Source of the DNA: Nostoc calcicola FACHB-3891
Lineage (GTDB): Bacteria; Cyanobacteriota; Cyanobacteriia; Cyanobacteriales; Nostocaceae
Assembly: GCF_014697355.1 (NCBI RefSeq)
Contig: NZ_JACJRQ010000032.1
Span: 1-64,000, forward strand
Direction of reading: 5' to 3'
DNA length: 64,000 nt
Position numbers and translations under genes: made by a program
Shown here: piece by piece, positions 1 through 9,024 of the stretch
How positions within the stretch are numbered: position 1 is the stretch's first letter
How the letters are laid out: each line of letters begins with the position of its first letter
The notes under the pieces: generated by a model
Database searches by the model: none
Seen by the model: the letters and a program-made list of their open reading frames with translations, nothing else
What the model was told of the DNA's origin: nothing

Positions 1-141
1 GCAACTCTTATTGATACTCCACCTACTTGCTTAAGCAGCAACTGATAAAAAGTATCACTGACTACAAAATTTGTAAGCGATCGCCCTTTGGGAAAAAGTT
101 TGTGATCTACTGACTTTAAAAGATGTTGATAATGACAAGGT

Positions 142-190
142 CCCAATCCCCAGTCCCCCCAATCCCCAATCCCCACTCCCCAATCCATCC
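142..190. repeat. Short 7-bp tandem repeats (STRR) upstream of gatA
   Basis: Runs of the degenerate heptamer CAATCCC/CCACTCC lie just upstream of gatA. This is the STRR type common between genes in heterocystous cyanobacteria. The first 234 bases of the window hold no gene I can support. A HIP1 octamer sits near position 77. Confidence 0.7.
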
Positions 191-234
191 AATATGTACT
201 AAAATCAAGGACTTGAGTCATAAAGAGAGCAATC

Positions 235-1695
235 ATGGTATCCATCCGCGAGTTGCACGAACAGCTAGTAAAAAAAGAACGTTCTGCTGTTGAAATTACC
301 CAAGAAGCTTTAGAGCGCATTCAAGCCTTAGAGCCAAAATTGCACAGCTTTTTATGTGTGACAGCAGAACGGGCATTAGAGCAGGCGGGTACTGTGGATG
401 CCAAAATCGCTGCGGGAGAAGAAATTGGACTGCTAGCAGGTATTCCTGTGGGAATCAAGGACAATATGTGTACCAAGGGGATTCCTACTACCTGCGGCTC
501 CCGCATTTTGGAAAATTTTGTGCCGCCCTATGAATCAACAGTGACACAAAAACTGGCAGATGCTGGGGCGGTAATGGTGGGTAAAACCAACTTAGATGAG
601 TTTGCGATGGGTAGTTCCACAGAAAACTCTGCCTACCAAGTCACAGCTAACCCTTGGGATTTGTCACGAGTTCCGGGTGGTTCTTCTGGTGGTTCGGCTG
701 CTGCGGTAGCAGCTGAAGAATGTGTGGTTGCTCTTGGTTCTGATACTGGCGGTTCGATTCGCCAACCTGCGTCTTTCTGCGGTGTTGTGGGGATGAAACC
801 AACTTACGGTTTGGTTTCCCGTTATGGTTTGGTGGCTTATGCTTCGTCTTTGGATCAAATTGGCCCATTTGGGAACACAGTAGAAGATGCTGCAATATTA
901 CTGAATGCGATCGCAGGTTACGATCCCCAAGACTCCACCAGCCTCAAAGTTCCCATTCCCAACTACGCTGCTAGCTTCAAACCAGACTTTAAACCCAGAG
1001 GTCTGTTAAGAATCGGTATCATTAAAGAAACTTTTGGCGAAGGTTTGGACTCTGTTGTGGAAGAAGCTGTTACCAAAGCAGTGGATCAACTACAAAGTCT
1101 GGGAGCAGAAATTCACATAGTTTCCTGTCCGCGCTTTCGTTATGGCTTGCCTACTTACTACATTATCGCCCCATCGGAAGCGTCAGCAAACCTAGCTCGT
1201 TACGATGGCGTTAAATACGGTTACCGCGCTGCTGATGCCGATAATCTCCTATCGATGTACACTCGTACCCGTGCCACTGGTTTTGGTACAGAAGTCAAAC
1301 GCCGGATTATGATTGGCACTTACGCGCTTTCAGCTGGCTATTATGACGCCTACTATTTGAAAGCTCAAAAAGTCCGCACTCTAATTAAGCAAGACTTTGA
1401 AAAAGCTTTTGGTGCGGTTGATGTCTTAGTCTGTCCCACATCTCCCACTACAGCATTCAAAGCAGGGGAAAAAACTACTGACCCCTTAAGTATGTATTTA
1501 AATGACTTAATGACTATTCCCGTAAATCTTGCTGGTTTACCTAGTTTAAGTGTGCCATGTGGTTTTGACGAACAAGGACTACCCATAGGATTACAGCTAA
1601 TTGGTAATGTGCTACGAGAAGACCAACTTTTTCAGGTAGCCTATGCTTATGAGCAATCCACTACTTGGCATCTGCGTAAACCACAAATATCTTAA
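235..1695 (+). CDS. gatA: Asp-tRNA(Asn)/Glu-tRNA(Gln) amidotransferase subunit A
   Basis: Amidase subunit of the GatCAB complex. It releases ammonia from glutamine, which is used to convert misacylated Glu-tRNA(Gln) or Asp-tRNA(Asn) to the amidated forms in the cytoplasm. The 486-residue length is normal. The amidase signature is clear: GIKDN with the catalytic lysine near residue 75, the glycine/serine loop [10 protein letters not shown] from about 148, and the nucleophile segment GGSIRQPA near 172. The ATG follows an AAAGAGAGC ribosome-site-like stretch. No gatB or gatC lies beside it, as is usual in cyanobacteria where gat genes are scattered. The downstream neighbour is convergent. Confidence 0.97.
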   Translation: MVSIRELHEQLVKKERSAVEITQEALERIQALEPKLHSFLCVTAERALEQAGTVDAKIAAGEEIGLLAGIPVGIKDNMCTKGIPTTCGSRILENFVPPYESTVTQKLADAGAVMVGKTNLDEFAMGSSTENSAYQVTANPWDLSRVPGGSSGGSAAAVAAEECVVALGSDTGGSIRQPASFCGVVGMKPTYGLVSRYGLVAYASSLDQIGPFGNTVEDAAILLNAIAGYDPQDSTSLKVPIPNYAASFKPDFKPRGLLRIGIIKETFGEGLDSVVEEAVTKAVDQLQSLGAEIHIVSCPRFRYGLPTYYIIAPSEASANLARYDGVKYGYRAADADNLLSMYTRTRATGFGTEVKRRIMIGTYALSAGYYDAYYLKAQKVRTLIKQDFEKAFGAVDVLVCPTSPTTAFKAGEKTTDPLSMYLNDLMTIPVNLAGLPSLSVPCGFDEQGLPIGLQLIGNVLREDQLFQVAYAYEQSTTWHLRKPQIS

Positions 1696-1834
1696 AAATT
1701 GGGCATGGGGCATTGGGAAGAAGCAGGGGGGCAGGGGGGCGGGGGCAGAGGGGAAGATTTTCTCCCCAAGCTTTGAGCAAGAACTGCTCCCCTGCCTCCC
1801 CATCTCCCTCATCCCCCTCATCTCCCCATCCCCC

Positions 1835-2293
1835 TCACTGATTACTAACTATCGATTGTTGATTATCATCTTCTGGAGTTACTGATTCAGCTGTTAGCTG
1901 TGGATGTAGTGTATGAAGAAGACCAGCAGATGCACTTACTAATAATAAAATATAGGTCAGAACAAGAGGTATGTATGTATTTCGTTTTTTATCTAAATTT
2001 TTATTATGAGCATTTTTAGAGTTTTGGCGGACAACATTGGTTATCAACATGTGTGATAAAGCATTTCCATCTAGCCCTAAGGCATCTCCATAACGACGAA
2101 TGAATCCTTGAAGAAAAATAGGCTCAGGCAATTCTTCAAATCGCTCTTGTTCTAATGCTTGCAAAACGCCCAATCGAATCATTGTTTGAGCGGCGATTTC
2201 TTCGATGCGTATGGATTTTTGTTGTCTTACTTGTCGCAAGTGTGTGCTGATTTCCTTTAATTGCTCTAGTTGAGCTTCGTTTAAGGGTGTCAC
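1835..2293 (-). CDS. RodZ-like helix-turn-helix membrane protein
   Basis: 152 residues. The N-terminal half is a cro/CI-type HTH of the RodZ kind: an LRQVRQQKSIRIEEIAAQT helix pair, then ELPEPIFLQGFIRRYGDALG, the typical RodZ/HTH_25 motif. A single membrane segment (about residues 107-127) and a short tail follow. Full RodZ is longer and links MreB to the envelope; this form lacks most of the periplasmic domain, so a shape role is inference. The start is GTG with a good GGAG upstream. The C-terminus runs into a degenerate repeat region and may be variable. Divergent from the hydrolase gene. Confidence 0.8.
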   Translation of the reverse strand: MTPLNEAQLEQLKEISTHLRQVRQQKSIRIEEIAAQTMIRLGVLQALEQERFEELPEPIFLQGFIRRYGDALGLDGNALSHMLITNVVRQNSKNAHNKNLDKKRNTYIPLVLTYILLLVSASAGLLHTLHPQLTAESVTPEDDNQQSIVSNQ

Positions 2294-2487
2294 AGTTTTC
2301 TCCTGTATGGGCTAATTCTACTTTCATAGAGAAGACTGAAACATGCATACGTAAATTTACTGGATATTTGATTTTCAGATAAATTTTTTTCATTATGGCT
2401 TAATCCTGCTGTTTAAAATGCTAGAGCAGCTTCAGATAAGTATTTTTTTTGTGATGATAAATACTTTTAAAAACCAAAAAATCGGGC

Positions 2488-3384
2488 ATGAAAATTAACG
2501 GATTGCAATTTATAATACCAGTGTTTACGCGATCGCTACTCTGGGCTGGGATAATTCTAGGAATCGCCTACTTTGCAATCTCTCTATTTCTTTTTATGAG
2601 GCAAACTCGGTTTATTTTCTTTCCCTCTGTTGTGATTGAAAAGACACCAGAGTTTTTTAATCTCCCTTATGAAGAGGTTTGGTTACCTGTAGCTGTTAAA
2701 ACAGGTCAGGTAGAACACATTCATGGTTGGTGGATAAAAGCCAAGCAACCCAATGCTAAGGTGTTGCTATACCTGCATGGTAACGGTATTAATATTGGTG
2801 CAAACATAGCTCATGCCAATCGATTTTATCAGTTAGGATTTTCAGTATTGCTGATTGATTATCGGGGTTATGGTCGCAGTGAAGGTTCTTTTCCCAATGA
2901 AAAGCGGGTTTATGAGGATGCAGCCACAGCTTGGAATTATTTAGTACAGCAACAAGAGATTTCACCGAGGCAAATTTTTATTTATGGTCATTCCTTGGGG
3001 GGTGCGATCGCCATTGATTTAGCAGTGAAACACCCACAAGCTGCTGGTTTAATCGTGGAAAGTTCTTTTACTTCTATCCGTGATTTGATCGCTTATCGAA
3101 ACATGTTTTGGATGTTTCCTGTGGATTTAATCTTGACACAGCGGTTTGAATCGATTAAAAAATTACCAAACTTAAAAATGCCCGTTTTATTCATTCATGG
3201 CGTTAACGATTTGGTTGTACCTTCTTTCATGAGCCAAAAACTTTACGCTGCTGCTCCCGAACCGAAGCAACTATTGTTAGTTCCAGCAGCAGAGCATAAT
3301 AATACCGCACTAGTTGGCGGTTCACAATATTTGCAATGGGTAGAATCTTTTGTTGAGCAAGTTTTGACAATCGATAAATCATAA
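2488..3384 (+). CDS. Membrane-anchored alpha/beta hydrolase
   Basis: 298 residues with an N-terminal membrane segment (about 14-35) and an alpha/beta hydrolase fold similar to the BEM46/YfhR group. Visible motifs are LYLHGNG (oxyanion region), DYRGYGRSEG, the nucleophile elbow GHSLGG near residue 168, the acid in FIHGVNDLVVP and the histidine in AEHNN near the end. The substrate is unknown; relatives are called serine aminopeptidase-like or thioesterase-like without firm evidence. It starts at ATG 2488, 194 bp from the divergent RodZ-like gene. The downstream gap holds a palindromic repeat element. Confidence 0.85.
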   Translation: MKINGLQFIIPVFTRSLLWAGIILGIAYFAISLFLFMRQTRFIFFPSVVIEKTPEFFNLPYEEVWLPVAVKTGQVEHIHGWWIKAKQPNAKVLLYLHGNGINIGANIAHANRFYQLGFSVLLIDYRGYGRSEGSFPNEKRVYEDAATAWNYLVQQQEISPRQIFIYGHSLGGAIAIDLAVKHPQAAGLIVESSFTSIRDLIAYRNMFWMFPVDLILTQRFESIKKLPNLKMPVLFIHGVNDLVVPSFMSQKLYAAAPEPKQLLLVPAAEHNNTALVGGSQYLQWVESFVEQVLTIDKS

Positions 3385-3451
3385 CTTCTAATCGAATTTT
3401 AGATTTTAGATTTGAGATTGGTAATTGTTTTGGTGCGTCTGGCTGGACGTG

Positions 3452-3558
3452 ATACCATTTCACGAAAATCTTGATATATATAGATTTAACGTAGGGGCGC
3501 ACAGCTAGCTGTGCGCCCCTACCAAGGTATCTGTATCAACTTTAAAATGAAATGGTAT
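3452..3558. repeat. 107-bp inverted-repeat element with central palindrome
   Basis: Terminal 11-bp inverted repeats, ATACCATTTCA on the left and TGAAATGGTAT on the right, enclose a perfect 32-bp palindrome at 3491-3522 (half-site GTAGGGGCGCACAGCT). It looks like a MITE that carries, or was invaded by, a REP-type palindrome. I see no clear target duplication. The rest of the 3385-3709 gap holds nothing recognisable. Confidence 0.75.
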
Positions 3559-3709
3559 GAGGCTGAAAACTTTAGTCAAGTATTCCATAGTTATGTAACA
3601 CTATCTTCACAAAGATAAGAGATAATTTTAACACTTAGGATATTTCAAACCAGATTTGAAAATAGTAGGTCATTACACTTTTGATTTTTAGGCTGGTTAA
3701 AGCTTCGTT

Positions 3710-5653
3710 ATGCGACACAAATCCAATCTAAATTCTTTGAAAAAAATAGGTCAACGTCTCGCACCTTATATTGTGGCGTTACTGACCGTTACGATTTCAC
3801 TGTTACTGTCAGTGCTGCTAAGTTCGCTACTTAAACCAACGACGTTTATGCTTTTTTTTGGGGCTGTAGCAGTTAGTACCTGGTATGGTGGGATGGAAGC
3901 AGGGCTATTGGCCACCGCTTTATCAATTGTAGTTATAGACTATTTTTTCATCGAGCCATTATTTACGTTGTTTACTTACCGCATAGATAGCTTAGTGCAT
4001 CTAAGCGTGTTTTTAATAGTAGCAATCATTGTGAACTGGCTTCATGGACAATTACGCATTTATAAGCAACGTCTAGAGAAAAGAGAAAAGCAGCTACAAG
4101 TGAGTGAAGCTAAGTTTAGGTATTTGGTTGAGTCGAATATTATCGGTGTAATTGTCAGCAATAGCGATGGGGAGATTATTGAAGCTAACGAAGCCTTTCT
4201 AAAAATGATAGGTTATTCGCGCGAAGAAATTTTAGTAGGACGGATGCGATGGTACGATAGCACACTGACAGAATATTTAGGGCTAAGCGATCGCTCTATT
4301 CTAGAACTAGAAGCTACAGGAGTATTTCAACTTCAAGAAAAAGAATATCGACGCAAAGATGGTAAGCTCATATCTATTTTAATTGGTGGTACTTTGTTCC
4401 GAGAAACTGACAATAAGCAAGAAGAGGTAATTTCATTCTGTCTTGACATCAGTGAACGCAAGCGGGCAGAACAAGAACGAGAACAACTGCTCAAAAGGGA
4501 ACAAGCTGCACGGGAGGAAGCAGAAGCAGCAAATCGCATTAAAGATGAATTTTTGGCAGTGTTATCTCATGAGATACGCTCACCATTGAATCCTATTCTT
4601 GGCTGGTCACAGTTACTTCAAAGCAAAAAATTAGATGATATGAAGACTGCTCAAGCCCTGAAGGTGATTGAGCGCAATGCCCAGTTGCAGGCTGAACTAA
4701 TTGACGACCTACTGGATATTTCTCGGATTTTGAGAGGTAAAATGAGCCTAAATATTTGCCCTGTGGATTTGAAATCGACGATTCAGGCCGCAATGGAAAC
4801 AGTGCATCTGGCAGCGCAAGCCAAATCAATTGAAATACAGACAATCCTGGAAACGAATTTAGGACAAGTTTCAGGCGATGCTAGCCGATTACAGCAAGTA
4901 ATCTGGAATCTCCTTTCCAACGCGATTAAGTTCACTGACGTAGGAGGACGGGTAGATATCCGGCTAGAACGCGTTGGTTCTCAAGCTTTAATCACCGTCA
5001 GCGATACCGGTCAAGGTATCGACCCGAATTTTCTCCCTTATATGTTTGACTATTTTCGCCAAGCGGATAGCACCACAACCCGAAAGGTTAGCGGATTAGG
5101 GTTAGGACTGGCAATTGTCCGTCACTTAGTCGAATTGCATGGCGGGACAGTTAAGGCTCAAAGCCAAGGGATTAATCAGGGAGCAACCTTTATAGTGAAA
5201 TTACCACTCATACCGACTCAACCTTTGACAATCCAAGATAGTCAACAGTCAAAGCAATCTTTAGATTTAAATGGTATCAAGATTTTAGTAGTAGAAGATG
5301 ATGCAGATACACGGGAATTTACTACTTGTTTACTAGAGGAATGTGGAGCAAGTGTAACATCAGTTGCCTCAGCTAGTGAGGCATTAATCACTTTCACCAA
5401 ATCTCACCCCGACTTACTTTTGAGCGACATTGGTATGCCAGATATTGATGGATATATGTTGATGCAACAGGTAAGAACTCTACCATCTGAGCAAGGAGGA
5501 CAGATTCCAGCGATCGCCCTGACTGCTTATGCTGGAGAATTCGACTATCAGCAAGCATTAAGAGTGGGCTTTCAAAAGCATATTTCTAAACCAGTAGAAG
5601 CAAAGAAGCTAGTTGCAGCAATTACTGATTTAGTTGGTGAAAAACTTAAGTAG
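3710..5653 (+). CDS. Hybrid sensor histidine kinase (DUF4118-PAS-HisKA-HATPase-REC)
   Basis: 647-residue membrane-bound two-component sensor. Order: four membrane helices of the KdpD-like DUF4118 type (about 18-120), a PAS domain (about 130-245), a short coiled linker, HisKA with LSHEIRSPLNP (phospho-accepting H287), HATPase with N, G1 and G2 boxes (NLLSNAIKF, DTGQGI, GLGLGLAIV), and a C-terminal receiver with acceptor D573 in LLSDIGMPDIDG. Phosphate presumably passes from H287 to the fused receiver or to an unlinked regulator. No cognate regulator gene is adjacent. The signal is unknown. Confidence 0.93.
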   Translation: MRHKSNLNSLKKIGQRLAPYIVALLTVTISLLLSVLLSSLLKPTTFMLFFGAVAVSTWYGGMEAGLLATALSIVVIDYFFIEPLFTLFTYRIDSLVHLSVFLIVAIIVNWLHGQLRIYKQRLEKREKQLQVSEAKFRYLVESNIIGVIVSNSDGEIIEANEAFLKMIGYSREEILVGRMRWYDSTLTEYLGLSDRSILELEATGVFQLQEKEYRRKDGKLISILIGGTLFRETDNKQEEVISFCLDISERKRAEQEREQLLKREQAAREEAEAANRIKDEFLAVLSHEIRSPLNPILGWSQLLQSKKLDDMKTAQALKVIERNAQLQAELIDDLLDISRILRGKMSLNICPVDLKSTIQAAMETVHLAAQAKSIEIQTILETNLGQVSGDASRLQQVIWNLLSNAIKFTDVGGRVDIRLERVGSQALITVSDTGQGIDPNFLPYMFDYFRQADSTTTRKVSGLGLGLAIVRHLVELHGGTVKAQSQGINQGATFIVKLPLIPTQPLTIQDSQQSKQSLDLNGIKILVVEDDADTREFTTCLLEECGASVTSVASASEALITFTKSHPDLLLSDIGMPDIDGYMLMQQVRTLPSEQGGQIPAIALTAYAGEFDYQQALRVGFQKHISKPVEAKKLVAAITDLVGEKLK

Positions 5654-5752
5654 ATTCTGCCCAGTTTTGCAACTAGGTGATTTTCCACGGGGTTTTGGAA
5701 AAGATGCTGGTGTTCCAATCGCCGCTTCTCTCAGATTCTGAATTCTGCTGTA

Positions 5753-6151
5753 TTATGGCAATTTATAGCTAGCAATACGCAGATTTAATTTACCTTGGCG
5801 GGGGTTTTGGCTGAATACAAATGCGCCTTCTTCTCTTTCTCCACTAGATAAAAAGTCAATTTGTTGTTCTCCTGATTCTGCAACTTTGCCATCAATTAGT
5901 AACTCAGCCATAATTTGAACTGATTCGGCTGTGTCTCCTCCGATATTGACGACTTCAAAGGGTACATAAAATTGTCCATTAATTTCCCGAATTGTTTCTT
6001 TTTTGGCGACAGAAATAATAGGAGGTCGATCTTTTTCGTTCAGCCAAGTGTAGCCCACCAAACTCACAATGATGGCTAAGATAAACGAAGCGATACTGAA
6101 TGTCGCCCACTCAGCAAGGGAACGCTTTGGTTGTTGTTCTGTTTTAGTCAT
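5753..6151 (-). CDS. TIGR02588-family membrane-anchored protein
   Basis: 132 residues with one N-terminal membrane helix (about 17-37) and a soluble domain with an immunoglobulin-like beta pattern (FEVVNIGGDTAESVQIMAEL). This matches the family TIGR02588, which nearly always travels with TIGR02587. Its ATG overlaps the end of the upstream TIGR02587 gene by 4 bases (ATGA), so the two are probably translationally coupled. The molecular function is not known. The external domain probably faces the periplasm, which is inference from topology. Confidence 0.8.
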   Translation of the reverse strand: MTKTEQQPKRSLAEWATFSIASFILAIIVSLVGYTWLNEKDRPPIISVAKKETIREINGQFYVPFEVVNIGGDTAESVQIMAELLIDGKVAESGEQQIDFLSSGEREEGAFVFSQNPRQGKLNLRIASYKLP

Positions 6152-7035
6152 ATCGCTAACCTACCAGCTGCACCGCCAATAGTTGCAGGTAAACCTAACA
6201 TTAAGGTATGATCTAACCACATTGTCCAAGGGTCGCTAAAAGTCAACTTTTGAAAGAACCACAGCATAAAAGCGCCTGCTAGTAGTGACACTAGGTAAGA
6301 CATGATGGTTTCGCTAGATGGCCGTTGGAAAATTCCTTTTTGTTGTCTTCGCTTTCGCTGATCGGAAAAGCCTGCCTGAAATACAATGCCATAAGAAATT
6401 AGCAAAGATGCGGCGATGATTGCCAATTCCCAAAGTGGTGAAGCTGCGGCTGCTAACATGGTAATTTCATCTGTTGGAGCGATGTTAAATGCAATGACGA
6501 TCGCACCAATTAAAGTTGCACCTATATCTGCTAAGGTGGCATCTATTTCGCTCTCGTTCTTCTTAGCAGCATCATCTCTGGCAGGTATTGTTTCCTCGTC
6601 GCCATTGCCGTTTCTAGTGTCTCCCAAAAACTGGTTAGCTAATGCTACGCCAAGAGTGAAAGGTACACTTTCAAAGATAATTTTACCTAAAGATTCTCTC
6701 AGGGAAGTTTCTAGGGTCAATTCTCGCAATAGTAGCAGCACAAAGGTAGAGCAAATTATTCCGATGGCCATTGCTTCTACAGTATCCATTGCAGCTTGTT
6801 GAGCTTCCCAAGTATATCTGCGTTTGCGAAAACCTTCTGTTTGGTTGAGCAAGAAAACCACAATAAACATCAGGGCGATCGCCATCATCATCAGTTGTGG
6901 TTTTGCCAGCGATCCAATCCACCATACCTCCATTGTGTACAGCAAAGGTATGCCAAATAAAAAACCTCCACACGCACCGCGAATGATGTCATTAATCTCA
7001 CTTTTCCAGATGTTTTTATGACGTTTTGTTGCCAC
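6148..7035 (-). CDS. TIGR02587-family integral membrane protein
   Basis: A polytopic membrane protein (about 7-8 hydrophobic helices) of family TIGR02587, function unknown, paired with TIGR02588 downstream. The longest frame starts at 7107, but its first 24 residues translate a REP-like hairpin (7091-7116) and a non-conserved linker. I prefer the GTG at 7035 (VATKRHKNIWKSE), giving 295 residues, with AAGGAA upstream. The hairpin would then lie in the 5' leader. Conserved pieces such as GACGGFLFGIPLLYTMEVWW-type helices and an acidic cytosolic loop (DEETIPARDDAAKKNESE) are visible. Confidence 0.8.
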   Translation of the reverse strand: MATKRHKNIWKSEINDIIRGACGGFLFGIPLLYTMEVWWIGSLAKPQLMMMAIALMFIVVFLLNQTEGFRKRRYTWEAQQAAMDTVEAMAIGIICSTFVLLLLRELTLETSLRESLGKIIFESVPFTLGVALANQFLGDTRNGNGDEETIPARDDAAKKNESEIDATLADIGATLIGAIVIAFNIAPTDEITMLAAAASPLWELAIIAASLLISYGIVFQAGFSDQRKRRQQKGIFQRPSSETIMSYLVSLLAGAFMLWFFQKLTFSDPWTMWLDHTLMLGLPATIGGAAGRLAI

Positions 7036-7090
7036 TCCTTGACTTTCCTTTGTTTTTAAAATTTGCTTTCGATCGAAATTGCCAAAGCGA

Positions 7091-7116
7091 TAGGGGCGTA
7101 CAACCATACGCCCCTA
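7091..7116. repeat. REP-like hairpin
   Basis: TAGGGGCGTA, a six-base loop and TACGCCCCTA form a 10-bp stem just upstream of the TIGR02587 gene. It belongs to the GTAGGGGC-type palindromes scattered through the window. Confidence 0.75.
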
Positions 7117-7184
7117 GATGTCTATCTGCTGATTGTATCGTGACTTTTTCTTCAAAATATATGAATTCTCTATTATCCATCGCC

Positions 7185-7309
7185 CAATACGGTTCGGTTA
7201 AAGGGGAAAGGGGAAAGGGGAAAGGTTTTAAATACATCCTTTACCTCTTACCCCAAAACCTTTTCCCAGACCACAAGGGAAGTTCATACTGCTTATCCGA
7301 ACCGTATTG
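7185..7309. mobile_element. 125-bp MITE, family A copy 1, with 10-bp target duplication
   Basis: Ends CAATACGGTTCGG and CCGAACCGTATTG are perfect 13-bp inverted repeats. The element is flanked on both sides by ATCCATCGCC (7175-7184 and 7310-7319), a perfect 10-bp direct repeat. A second 125-bp copy lies at 52667-52791 and a divergent one at 22915-23018. It has no coding capacity, so it must depend on a transposase elsewhere. Confidence 0.9.
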
Positions 7310-7472
7310 ATCCATCGCCGACATTTTAGACTATGTGCTGTTGCACTATTTGACATCCATCTTAAGATACTATACTTGGCGTGATTTTTCTCTCCCTTGA
7401 TGGAAGTAACAAACAATACATGGCTATTACATTTAGTAGTAACTTAACTAACTACAAGCCGGAGATAAAACC

Positions 7473-7655
7473 ATGAGTGCCGAAAAAAGAATCGAAGCGA
7501 CTGCAAAAAATATAGAAGGAAAAATTCAAGAGATTGTGGGTGAAGTAACTGGTAATCCCCAAGATAAAGCTGAAGGACAAGCAAAGCAAGCCGAAGCCCA
7601 AGGTATTCACGTTGTAGAAAATATCAAAGATGAAATCAAGAAAGCTTTAAGCTAG
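7473..7655 (+). CDS. CsbD family stress protein
   Basis: 60-residue hydrophilic protein with the CsbD pattern: AEKRIEATAKNIEGKIQEIVGEVTGNPQDKAEGQAKQ in pieces, rich in K, E, A and Q. The family is induced by general stress in many bacteria; its biochemical role is unknown. GGAGAT lies 6-7 bases before the ATG. A strong intrinsic terminator follows at 7725-7755, so the gene is likely monocistronic. Within the prediction there is no membrane segment. Confidence 0.9.
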   Translation: MSAEKRIEATAKNIEGKIQEIVGEVTGNPQDKAEGQAKQAEAQGIHVVENIKDEIKKALS

Positions 7656-7724
7656 TTTAACTTGTGCAATGTAAATCGTAACTAATTTTAATGATTGTTC
7701 ATTACTCATAGTCTAACATTAACT

Positions 7725-7755
7725 ACTCCACTTATTAAAGCTTAGTGGAGTTTTT
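7725..7755 (+). terminator. Rho-independent terminator after csbD-like gene
   Basis: ACTCCAC (7725-7731) pairs with GTGGAGT (7745-7751), followed by a T run. It lies 70 bases after the CsbD stop codon. Confidence 0.85.
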
Positions 7756-7819
7756 GTATTGGAGAAAAATCTGCTAACAACTTAGCTCTAACCATAATTT
7801 TTCTAGCAATTCGATTCAA

Positions 7820-8095
7820 CTAATAACTGGCACGTCCAGCTACTAAATTCCATATAAATATAGCGATAATTGCACCAATGACGGCAACAATTATACCAGG
7901 AATGCTGAGGGATGCGGCAGCTAATTGAAATCTACCCGTCTCTAAAAGAGTAACTAAAATTCCGCCAAGTACAGCACCTACGATACCTAATACCATAGTT
8001 GCAACGATTCCACCACCTTGACGACCGGGATAAATAGCTTTTGCTATGGCACCAGCAATCAAACCGAGAATTATCCAAGCAATAATGTTCAGCAT
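7820..8095 (-). CDS. GlsB/YeaQ/YmgE family membrane protein
   Basis: 91 residues with three hydrophobic helices and the glycine-rich pattern WIILGLIAGAIAKAIYPG, then GGIVATMVLGIVGAVLGG. This is the transglycosylase-associated protein family, a small stress-linked inner-membrane protein of unknown mechanism. It is convergent with the CsbD gene, another stress family. The predicted C-terminal helix ends IWNLVAGRASY. Confidence 0.9.
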   Translation of the reverse strand: MLNIIAWIILGLIAGAIAKAIYPGRQGGGIVATMVLGIVGAVLGGILVTLLETGRFQLAAASLSIPGIIVAVIGAIIAIFIWNLVAGRASY

Positions 8096-8286
8096 AAATT
8101 AATCCATCAGAAAAGTTAATAACTAGCTTAGAAATTACGATACAATTTTCCTTCTACCATAAGATATAGGTATTAAATTCGGGGAAAGTTAACACAGTTT
8201 ACCAAACTTCACGAAATATAAGTCCTAATATTTAGAAAATAACGGCTAAAGTCCTAATACCGTTTGTTTGTGAAGCTGCGCCAAAT

Positions 8287-9020
8287 ATGGACTTTTTTTC
8301 AACGCAAAGGTACGCAGAGGTTAACGCAAAGGTACGCAAAGATTTCATCGCTGAAGCCGCAGCTTGGGGAAGTTTGGGTGATGCAAATAGACTGAGGGGA
8401 AATTATCAGTTAGTCATCACAAATCTTGAAAAAAGTCTAGCAATTGCTAACAAACTTAATACATCAGAGTTGCGTGTTTCAGTTTTCAATAGTTTAGCCA
8501 ATGCTCATAGGACTTACGCAAAAACTCTCTGAAACTCTTATTTTTGGGTGCCCTCTGCGTCGCGCCAGTTGCTTCAAGTCGGGGAACCGCAAGGGCGCAC
8601 TGGCTTCTCTGCGGTACCCTGCGGGAAGCCGCTTTGCGTCTACGATTTTCCGTTACCTTAGCGTAAGTCCTCGCTCATATTAACCAAGCTTTAGTTAAAT
8701 ATCGACGTGCAGATTCAGCGACACAAAGCGGTGATGATGAAGTAGCGAAAAAACTTGTCGATGAAGCTCAACAAAAAGATTCTCAAGCTTTGAAATATCT
8801 CTGCCAAAGTATAGAAATAGCTAGCAGTCAGAATGATATTGCCGGGGAAATGCGATCGCACTTGCGAATCATTCCCCTAATATTACCGCAACAATGCCAA
8901 CACTGAAGCAGCAAACACCTTGCAGCAAGCAATTAACCTGCTACAAAATCTACCTGAGAATCTCAGGCGTGTGTATGCAACTATCGACTTGGTGCGTTTA
9001 CTACAACCTGTAACCAAGGT
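8287..9020 (+). pseudogene. TPR-protein pseudogene split by an insertion element
   Basis: Remnant of a tetratricopeptide protein, probably of the cyanobacterial TPR/CHAT kind. Part 1 (to 8508) reads AWGSLGDANRLRGNYQLVI and ends SLANAH. A 163-bp element follows. Part 2 resumes at 8673 with AH-INQALVKYRRAD. Deleting 8503-8672 rejoins the frame exactly. A second lesion, an extra A near 8879-8880, shifts part 2 into a stop; removing it gives IIPLYYRNNANTEAANTLQQ. The 5' end is replaced by ACGCAAAGG-type repeats and the 3' end stops abruptly near 9020 against a truncated DUF928 gene. CHAT homology is inferred only from neighbourhood habits. Confidence 0.8.
8509..8672. mobile_element. 163-bp insertion element with GGACTTACGC ends inside the TPR gene
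   Basis: The left end AGGACTTACGC (8509-8519) and right end GCGTAAGTCCT (8661-8671) are inverted repeats. GCTCATA occurs on both sides (8503-8509 and 8673-8679), consistent with a 6-7-bp target duplication. The middle holds a CTCTGCG/TGCGTCTACG sequence. The left-end sequence recurs at 44959. Confidence 0.85.
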
Positions 9021-9024
9021 AAAT

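Noticed and set aside
647-895. Minus-strand frames inside gatA
   Set aside because: Composition-driven shadows of a clearly conserved gene.
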